Origin: Candidatus Woesebacteria bacterium
Lineage (GTDB): Bacteria; Patescibacteriota; Microgenomatia; UBA8517
Assembly: GCA_016181165.1 (NCBI GenBank)
Contig: JACOZU010000018.1
Span: forward strand, 1 to 11,579
Length of the DNA: 11,579 nt
Reading direction: 5' to 3'
This document shows positions 7,038 to 11,579 of this stretch, in pieces (position 1 is the stretch's first letter; the number at the start of each line of letters is the position of its first letter). The translations under genes were made by a program, and so were the position numbers. A model generated the notes under the pieces. It ran no database searches. It was given only the letters and a program-made list of their open reading frames with translations, and was not told the origin of the DNA.

Positions 7038-8099
7038 ATGCGACTTTTCTTTTGGGCAACCCTTATTATTTTGGTTTTGGTCAGGATTTTTTTGACAAAA
7101 CCGACTTATCCGGAAGGAAAAAGGGTTAGGGTAAGGGGAGTAGTTAGGGAAGAGCCGATAAAATATGATTACCAGCAAAAGATAAATCTTTTGGGGTTAA
7201 AAGTCTTCTTACCGAAGTTTCCCGAAATTTCTTACGGCGACAGTCTTATCGTCGAAGGAAGAGTCAAAGAAGGCAAATTGGAAGAAGCAAGGTTGGTCAG
7301 ACTGGAAAGAAGTCTCGGACTTTTGGTCAAGGTCAGAGAAAAAATTATCGGGTTTTACAAAAAATCTCTTCCAGAGCCCCATGCCAGTTTAGTCGCCGGT
7401 ATTACTTTGGGAGCAAAAGGAGAAATTCCACCCCTTTTTTGGAAAGACTTAACCCAGACGGGACTAGCCCATGTGGTTGTTGCCTCCGGCAGCAATGTTT
7501 CTTTGGTCGGAGGCTTTTTGCTGGGAGTTTTTACCCTGTTTTTTGCCAGAGGAACCGTCATTCCCCTTATTTTAACGGCAATTTGGCTTTATGCAGCCTT
7601 GGCCGGGCTTGAAGCCCCGATTATTCGGGCGGCCGTGATGGGCAGTATTGCCTTTGGTGCCCAGGCGGCGGGCAAGCTCGCCAGTGCCTGGCGGGCCTTG
7701 ATCCTGGCCGCTTTAGTCATGCTCATTATTAAACCCGAGTGGCTGGGCGATTTGGGCTTTATTCTTTCTTTTGTGGCCACTGCCTGCCTGATTCTCTTTC
7801 AGGGAAGAATTGAAAAGTTTTTCAAGAAGGTGCCTGACATTTTAAGGCAGGGACTGGCTAGCTCCTTGGCCGCCCAAATTGGAGTTACTCCGATACTGTT
7901 TGTCACTTTTGGCCAGTTTAACCTCCTTTCTCCGGTTGCCAATGCCCTGGTTCTCTGGACCGTGCCCCTGATTATGGCTATTTCAGGGATGGCGGGACTC
8001 TTAGGCCTTATTTTTCCCGGTTTGGGCAGGCTGGTTTTATACTTGGCCTATCCCTTAACCGGTTGGTTTATATTGATCAACACCCTTTTTTCCAAATGA
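7038..8099 (+). CDS. comEC: ComEC membrane channel part (competence domain)
   Basis: This is the integral membrane part of the ComEC/Rec2 channel that carries single-stranded DNA into the cell. Residues 1-20 form a first helix. Residues 25-95 look like the external OB-fold (DUF4131-type) region. The Competence domain follows from about 105 to 353, beginning with LPEPHASLVAGITLGAKGEI and the conserved GLAHVVVASGSNVSLV at 142-157 (GLAHxxAISGxH in most homologues), then multiple hydrophobic helices. At 353 residues it is about half of a classic ComEC (roughly 750). The missing C-terminal metallo-beta-lactamase part is the next gene, overlapping by four bases. ATG directly follows the comEA TAA. 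The pair probably forms one complex, arising by gene fission or a frameshift. Confidence 0.92.
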   Translation: MRLFFWATLIILVLVRIFLTKPTYPEGKRVRVRGVVREEPIKYDYQQKINLLGLKVFLPKFPEISYGDSLIVEGRVKEGKLEEARLVRLERSLGLLVKVREKIIGFYKKSLPEPHASLVAGITLGAKGEIPPLFWKDLTQTGLAHVVVASGSNVSLVGGFLLGVFTLFFARGTVIPLILTAIWLYAALAGLEAPIIRAAVMGSIAFGAQAAGKLASAWRALILAALVMLIIKPEWLGDLGFILSFVATACLILFQGRIEKFFKKVPDILRQGLASSLAAQIGVTPILFVTFGQFNLLSPVANALVLWTVPLIMAISGMAGLLGLIFPGLGRLVLYLAYPLTGWFILINTLFSK

Positions 8100-8929
8100 A
8101 AGCCTGGAAGTACTTAATTGGATTTTTGTTTCTAGCCTCAGTTTCTGTTTGGCTGGCCGCCTTTTCCGCCTACGACAGAAATTTACATCTCGTCGCCTGC
8201 GATGTCGGTCAGGGGGATGCAATTCTGGCGGTTTACGGGGATATCCAGATATTAACCGACGGCGGACCCGGAAATTCGGTATTAACCTGTCTTCAAAAAT
8301 ACATGCCCTTTTGGGACAGGGAAATTGAACTGGTCGTCTTAACCCACCCCCAGGAGGATCATTATTACGGTCTGGTTGAAGTCTTTAAGAGGTATAAAGT
8401 CGATACTTTCTTAACTAACGACTTTAGTCCTAGCACTCAGGGGCTCAAAGCGCTAGAAAGTGCCGTAGGGGGTGCCATGGCACGGGTAGTCAAACCCGAA
8501 TCAGGCACCAGACTCAGGTTAGGAATGATATATTTAGATATGGTTCATCCAGAACAAGGGGTATTTTCAAATGATCTTAACGATATTTCCATCGTCACAA
8601 TTCTCAGCCTGGGTAATTTCGAGGCCATTTTGACCGGAGATATAGGACCAAAGGCAGCTGCCCAAATATTGGCAAAAACGCCCCTCAAAGACGTAGACTA
8701 TATCAAAGTACCTCATCATGGGTCCAAAAACGGACTTACACACGAATTTCTTGAAGCGGTAAGGCCCGAAATTGCGGTTATTTCAGTGGGCAGTAGGAAT
8801 TCTTACGGCCATCCGCACCAGGAGGTTTTAGAGATGCTTGAGAATTCTGGAGTTAAAGTTTTAAGGACGGATGAGGAGGGAGATGTTGAGGTAGTAAGTG
8901 ACGGAAAGAAATGGTGGCTTGAAAAATAG
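8096..8929 (+). CDS. ComEC-type metallo-beta-lactamase fold protein with N-terminal membrane helix
   Basis: This corresponds to the C-terminal part of ComEC, thought to degrade or process the non-transported DNA strand outside the membrane. I chose ATG 8096 (277 residues) because it overlaps the comEC stop as ATGA and starts directly with a membrane helix (KYLIGFLFLASVSVWLAAFS). An upstream ATG at 8063 would add 11 residues that read over the end of comEC. Motifs in order are DVGQGDA (36-42), THPQEDH (83-89, metal ligands His84, Asp88, His89), LTGD (179-182), PHHGS (206-210) and SYGHPH (236-241). The metal site looks complete, matching the ComEC branch of the fold. It ends three bases before the stop of a converging gene. 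Its helix would be the last ComEC membrane segment in a fused protein. Confidence 0.9.
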   Translation: MKAWKYLIGFLFLASVSVWLAAFSAYDRNLHLVACDVGQGDAILAVYGDIQILTDGGPGNSVLTCLQKYMPFWDREIELVVLTHPQEDHYYGLVEVFKRYKVDTFLTNDFSPSTQGLKALESAVGGAMARVVKPESGTRLRLGMIYLDMVHPEQGVFSNDLNDISIVTILSLGNFEAILTGDIGPKAAAQILAKTPLKDVDYIKVPHHGSKNGLTHEFLEAVRPEIAVISVGSRNSYGHPHQEVLEMLENSGVKVLRTDEEGDVEVVSDGKKWWLEK

Positions 8930-8932
8930 TGA

Positions 8933-9196
8933 TTAGCCGACCGGGATAGGTTCAAAGAGAATATTTCCCTTGTCGTTGCGGGCGACACATGGGGTAGGGG
9001 CTAAAGTCCCCATATCGTAGTAGTGCTCTTCTCCATTTTGGGCTCTGAACGTAGCCCTACACTTTCCGTACATACCAGAGGGAATATTTTCTGAACTTGT
9101 AAGCTTTCTAGCAATGGAGCGGTGTTTTTGGTCCAGTGCCCCAGGTTCAATTTCCCAGAATTTACAGTTAAAACAGACCGCGGATTCTTTATCCAT
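8933..9196 (-). CDS. Small four-cysteine protein, putative metal-binding
   Basis: I do not recognise a named family. The 87-residue protein has Cys8 and Cys11 in CFNCKFWE, Cys46 in GMYGKCRAT and Cys70 in TPCVA. This C-x2-C, G-x-C-R, then C layout resembles small cytoplasmic zinc- or iron-binding proteins common in bacteria. There is no signal peptide or membrane segment. An in-frame TAG 13-15 bases upstream of the ATG limits the start to 9196. No Shine-Dalgarno is visible. It converges on the metallo-beta-lactamase gene with three bases between the two stops, and lies divergent from argS with a 96-base gap holding a hairpin. Composition agrees with its neighbours, and the competing frames there have no such motif, so I take it as real. 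Confidence 0.7.
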   Translation of the reverse strand: MDKESAVCFNCKFWEIEPGALDQKHRSIARKLTSSENIPSGMYGKCRATFRAQNGEEHYYDMGTLAPTPCVARNDKGNILFEPIPVG

Positions 9197-9231
9197 ACAG
9201 GAATTTTTCTATGGGTTGTCTTTCCGATCCC

Positions 9232-9252
9232 ATGCTACGGCAATTGTAGCAT
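9232..9252. promoter_or_regulatory. Inverted repeat between divergent genes
   Basis: ATGCTAC (9232-9238) and GTAGCAT (9246-9252) are perfect inverted arms around a seven-base loop. The site sits between the starts of the leftward four-cysteine gene and rightward argS, just upstream of the argS -10. It could be an operator acting on either gene, or a small hairpin. No T-run follows, so it is not an intrinsic terminator. Confidence 0.4.
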
Positions 9253-9277
9253 ATGAGTGTAAAAATAAAAAATAAGT

Positions 9278-9285
9278 TGTAGAAT
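9278..9285 (+). promoter_or_regulatory. argS promoter, predicted leaderless
   Basis: TGTAGAAT gives a -10 (TAGAAT, 9280-9285) with the argS ATG at 9293, eight bases downstream, so the transcript should begin at the start codon. No consensus -35 is seen 17 bases upstream. The layout is nearly the same as at leuS, which strengthens both calls. Confidence 0.55.
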
Positions 9286-9292
9286 CTTAAGT

Positions 9293-10630
9293 ATGCGGGA
9301 GAAAATTCTTAAAGCGCTTCAAGAGGCGGCCGGAGAGAAGAATATCAGCCTCGAATTTCCCGAAAACGAGAATTTTGGTGATTATTCGACCAATCTGGCG
9401 ATGATTTTGGCCAAGGAAGAAGGCAAAAGTCCTAAGGAAGCAGCTAGTCAAATAGTCGAAAAGCTCAAAAAGGATAAAAATCTGGCGAAAATCGTCTCCA
9501 AAATAGAGGTTGCCGGGCCTGGTTTTATTAACTTCTTTTTAAGCGAACAAGCTTTGCTGGATGAGCTTGTTAGTATCGAAAAACAGCAGGAAAAGTATGG
9601 AACAAGTGATTGGGGGAAAGGCAGAACGGTTGTCGTCGAATACTCCTCTCCGAATATTGCCAAACGCTTCGGAATCGGCCATTTGCGCTCAACAGTAATA
9701 GGCCAGTCTTTATATAACCTTTACCAATTTCTAGGCTATAAAGTCATTGGAGTCAACCATATCGGAGACTGGGGAACCCAATTTGGAACCATCCTTTACC
9801 AAATCGATTCTAAGGGGTTAAAACCGTCGGAGCTGACGATTGATGAGTTGGAAAAACTCTATGTCAAGTTTAATGCCGAGGCAAAAAGTAATGAAAAACT
9901 CTGGGAGATGGCCCGGGCTTGGTTCAAAAAATTGGAAGAAAAAGACTCCAAAGCCCGAGAAATTTGGAAGACAATAACCGATATTTCGATGGCCGAATTT
10001 AGTAGGATTTATGAAACGTTGGGGGTTAAAATTGACTACGTCCATGGTGAGAGCTTCTACGAGGACAAGATGTCCGCGATTATTGAGGAGGCTCGTATGC
10101 GAAAGCTTTCGAAAAAGAGCGAAGGGGCCGAAATTGTAGAATTTAAGGGTTTGCCTCCAGCGATGCTTGTTAAGAGCGACGGTACAACAACATACTTTAC
10201 TCGTGATTTGGCCACAATAAAGTTTAGAATTACCGAGTGGAATCCGGATTTAATTATCTACGAAGTCGGAAGCGACCAGACACTTCACTTTAGACAGGTT
10301 TTTGAATCTGCAAAACTCCTCGGATGGGCAAAGGGGCGGGAATTTGTTCATGTCGCTCATGGTTTGATACGGTTTGAACATGGCAAGATGTCGACCAGAA
10401 AAGGCGAAACCGTTAGTCTCGAGGAAGTTCTAAATGGGGCAATTAAAAGGGCGAAGGCGATTATTGAAAGGCCAGAAACCCTTCGACTTCGCTCGGGGCA
10501 AGCCGGTCGGGGGCTAGATAGAAAAAAAAAAGAAAAAGTGGCCAAAGCGGTTAAAAGGGAGAAAGCCGCCTCCCAAGGGGAAGATCGCCCTGAATGCGGA
10601 AGAGCAGGCGGTTCTTCGCGGTTTAACTAG
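9293..10630 (+). CDS. argS: Arginyl-tRNA synthetase, disrupted (N-terminal and catalytic part)
   Basis: ArgRS charges tRNA-Arg with arginine. Residues 1-90 are the N-terminal tRNA-binding domain (NFGDYSTNLAMILAK). The class I catalytic core includes SPNIAKRFGIGHLRSTVIG (119-137; first His of HIGH replaced by Gly), NHIGDWGTQFG, TYFTRDLAT, HFRQVFESAKLLGW and KMSTR (365-369). A palindromic repeat then adds ETLRLRSGQAGRG (395-407). EKVAKAV (414-420) matches the usual lead-in to the GIGAVKY segment. From there the expected roughly 50 residues, with the PYxQYxxxR helix, are absent, and the frame ends in about 25 residues of nonsense. The anticodon-binding domain resumes in another frame (10557-10856). 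As read, the product is inactive: either a real lesion in a normally essential gene or an assembly error. The start is supported by a -10 box eight bases upstream. Confidence 0.88.
   Translation: MREKILKALQEAAGEKNISLEFPENENFGDYSTNLAMILAKEEGKSPKEAASQIVEKLKKDKNLAKIVSKIEVAGPGFINFFLSEQALLDELVSIEKQQEKYGTSDWGKGRTVVVEYSSPNIAKRFGIGHLRSTVIGQSLYNLYQFLGYKVIGVNHIGDWGTQFGTILYQIDSKGLKPSELTIDELEKLYVKFNAEAKSNEKLWEMARAWFKKLEEKDSKAREIWKTITDISMAEFSRIYETLGVKIDYVHGESFYEDKMSAIIEEARMRKLSKKSEGAEIVEFKGLPPAMLVKSDGTTTYFTRDLATIKFRITEWNPDLIIYEVGSDQTLHFRQVFESAKLLGWAKGREFVHVAHGLIRFEHGKMSTRKGETVSLEEVLNGAIKRAKAIIERPETLRLRSGQAGRGLDRKKKEKVAKAVKREKAASQGEDRPECGRAGGSSRFN
10479..10512 (+). repeat. REP-like palindromic insertion inside argS
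   Basis: The core CCCTTCGACTTCGCTCGGGG (10479-10498) folds as CGA/TCG plus CCC/GGG with a TT bulge and a six-base loop; the element continues GC-rich through CAAGCCGGTCGG. Read forward it encodes LRLRSGQA, and the opposite strand gives ACPERSRR. I remember both peptides recurring in unrelated annotated proteins of environmental bacteria, as expected of a mobile palindrome landing in genes. Here it keeps the reading frame. The exact boundaries are uncertain. Confidence 0.65.
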
Positions 10631-10856
10631 ATTTTCCGAGATAATCGTCATTGCCGCCAAAAGTTATTCTCCCAACCTTTTGGCCAATTATTTATTCGAT
10701 TTGGCAAAAAAATTTAATAATTTCTACGCTCACCATAGAATTTTAGGTAGCGAGCGGGGGGAAGAGGGCTTAAGGCTGGCTTTGACTGCCGGTGTGGCTC
10801 AGGTCCTCAAAAACGGTCTTACCATTCTTGGAATTGAGACTCCCCAGAGGATGTAG
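10557..10856 (+). pseudogene. argS: argS 3' fragment: anticodon-binding (DALR) domain in shifted frame
   Basis: Reading the third phase (codon starts divisible by three) from about 10557 gives GRKPPPKGKIALNAEEQAVL, then LTRFSEIIVIAAKSYSPNLL, ANYLFDLAKKFNNFYAHHRI, and finally VLKNGLTILGIETPQRM with TAG at 10854-10856. This is the standard C-terminal all-helical anticodon-binding domain of ArgRS, up to the typical GIExPxRM end. The frame is open back to a TAG at 10515-10517 and holds no start codon except the final internal Met, so it cannot be translated alone. Joining it to the upstream part needs a one-base shift as well as the missing segment. The domain itself shows no decay, so the lesion is recent or artificial. 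Confidence 0.88.
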
Positions 10857-10861
10857 TTTAT

Positions 10862-10890
10862 TTTCCAATTGCCGATATTGATTGTATAAT
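10862..10890 (+). promoter_or_regulatory. Promoter of the M16 peptidase gene
   Basis: TATAAT at 10885-10890 is preceded directly by TG, with TTTCCA (four of six matches to TTGACA) at 10862-10867, 17 bases upstream. The predicted start lies about five bases before the ATG at 10902, giving a near-leaderless message. It begins just after the argS stop, so the peptidase gene can be expressed independently of the damaged argS. Confidence 0.55.
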
Positions 10891-10896
10891 TGCCGA
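10867..10896 (+). repeat. Direct repeats AATTGCCGA around the M16 promoter -10
   Basis: AATTGCCGA occurs at 10867-10875 and again at 10888-10896, start to start 21 bases, that is two helical turns on the same DNA face. The second copy overlaps the TATAAT and the predicted start, a position where a bound regulator would block transcription. Regulation is inference. Confidence 0.45.
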
Positions 10897-10901
10897 AGGC
10901 T

Positions 10902-11579
10902 ATGAGATTTTCCAAAAACACACTTAAGAATGGACTGAGAGTGATCACGGTTCCGCTTTCCAATTTGGAATCCGCCACGGTGACGGTTTGGGTTAAAACC
11001 GGCTCCAGAATGGAAGAGGGTAAGGTGGCCGGTATCAGCCACTTCTTAGAACACATGGTCTTTAAAGGTAGCAAAAAACGCCCCACGGCCAAGGAAATCG
11101 CCGAGGAAGTCGACGGGATTGGCGGAGAGTTTAATGCGGCCACCAATAAAGACTGGACGAATTTTTACATCAAAGCCAGGGCCGGAAACTTAAGTACGGC
11201 TTTCGACGTTTTAGCCGATATGGTGCTTAACCCCATCTTGGCCGAAGCGGAAATAGAAAGGGAAAAGGGGGTGATTGTCGAAGAAATCAGGATGTATGAA
11301 GATACACCGATATTTAGGATCGGGGATGTTTACGAACAATTGGCATTTGGCAAGACACCTCTGGGAAGGGATATCATCGGCAGCGAAAAAACAGTCACCG
11401 GGCTAAAAAGAGATGATTTTGTTCGATACAGAAATACATATTACTATCCTGAAAATATGCTTTTAACCGTTGCCGGCGGGGTCGACGAAAAAGAGGTTCT
11501 GGCTCTTGCCGGGCAGCATCTCTCCCAACTTAAAAAGGCCGCCAAATCCCCTTCCAAACCGCTGCTTTTTAAGGAAAAA
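10902..11579 (+). CDS. M16-family zinc metallopeptidase (3' end off window)
   Basis: This is a processing-peptidase-like protein of the M16B type (mitochondrial processing peptidase beta / PqqL-YmxG relatives), which cleaves peptides in a clamshell chamber. The visible 226 residues begin NTLKNGLRVITVPLSNLESA. The inverted zinc motif HFLEH is at 47-51 (His47, His51 ligands, Glu50 catalytic). Glu127 in IVEEI lies 76 residues after His51, exactly where the third zinc ligand belongs. GGEFNAATNKDWTNFY and the later TYYYPENMLLTVAGG are also typical. The N-terminal lobe is therefore intact and predicted active; full proteins run about 410-430 residues. No signal peptide is visible, so it is probably cytoplasmic. 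It follows argS by 45 bases and has its own promoter. Confidence 0.95.
   Translation, partial: MRFSKNTLKNGLRVITVPLSNLESATVTVWVKTGSRMEEGKVAGISHFLEHMVFKGSKKRPTAKEIAEEVDGIGGEFNAATNKDWTNFYIKARAGNLSTAFDVLADMVLNPILAEAEIEREKGVIVEEIRMYEDTPIFRIGDVYEQLAFGKTPLGRDIIGSEKTVTGLKRDDFVRYRNTYYYPENMLLTVAGGVDEKEVLALAGQHLSQLKKAAKSPSKPLLFKEK

Noticed and set aside
8063..8095. Upstream ATG start for the metallo-beta-lactamase gene
   Set aside because: It would overlap comEC by 37 bases and add a polar stretch before the membrane helix; the ATGA overlap at 8096 is the more usual arrangement.
9232..9260. Intrinsic terminator at the inverted repeat
   Set aside because: The stem is short and AT-rich, no T-run follows on either strand, and both flanking genes point away from it.
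10357..10545. Minus-strand frame containing ACPERSRR
   Set aside because: It is antisense to argS; the peptide only reflects the palindromic repeat on the other strand.
10530..10630. Programmed frameshift rescuing full-length ArgRS
   Set aside because: A shift would join the frames but cannot supply the roughly 50 missing conserved residues, which appear in no frame here.
10770..11146. Two minus-strand frames opposite argS end and the M16 gene
   Set aside because: They overlap strong plus-strand coding motifs (the ArgRS C-terminus and HFLEH) and have no features of their own.
1..11579. CRISPR array, tRNA or rRNA genes
   Set aside because: No regularly spaced repeats and no tRNA- or rRNA-like conserved sequence were seen on either strand.

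Overview
The window looks like part of a Patescibacteria (CPR) chromosome, most likely the Microgenomates group. This rests on compact, tightly packed genes without Shine-Dalgarno sites, promoter -10 boxes lying almost on the start codons, a minimal ComEA/ComEC set, an ArgRS with a GIGH-type signature, and a large surface fibre-like gene. The lineage is inferred from style and remembered family resemblance, because no rRNA gene is present.

Left part, minus strand (1-3437). Two open frames read leftwards. The first encodes a 174-residue protein built from tyrosine-recombinase core-binding (SAM-like) domains with no catalytic domain. The second runs off the left edge (at least 968 codons). It encodes the second half of such a domain, one membrane helix, a Pro/Thr linker and a long ectodomain resembling phage tail fibres. 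Both frames are in the same phase and are separated by one TAA codon (2913-2915) that falls inside the second core-binding domain. They are probably one gene, either interrupted or read through.

Middle (3438-4002): about 565 AT-rich bases with no convincing gene, holding divergent promoters and short repeats.

Right part, plus strand (4003-8929). leuS, comEA, the membrane part of comEC and a separate comEC-type metallo-beta-lactamase gene are joined by 1-4 base overlaps or direct abutment. They look like one operon coupling leucyl-tRNA synthetase to DNA-uptake genes. LeuRS seems to lack about 35 residues of its editing domain. A small four-cysteine protein gene (8933-9196) converges on the end of this operon.

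Far right (9293-11579). argS begins at a leaderless-type promoter but is broken: it carries a REP-like palindromic insertion, then lacks about 50 conserved residues, and its C-terminal domain continues in another frame up to 10856. A zinc M16-family peptidase gene follows and runs off the right edge.

The observations most worth checking are the TAA-interrupted, membrane-anchored recombinase-domain/fibre gene, the damaged argS, and the recurrent TG-TATAAT promoters placed at or within a few bases of the start codon.
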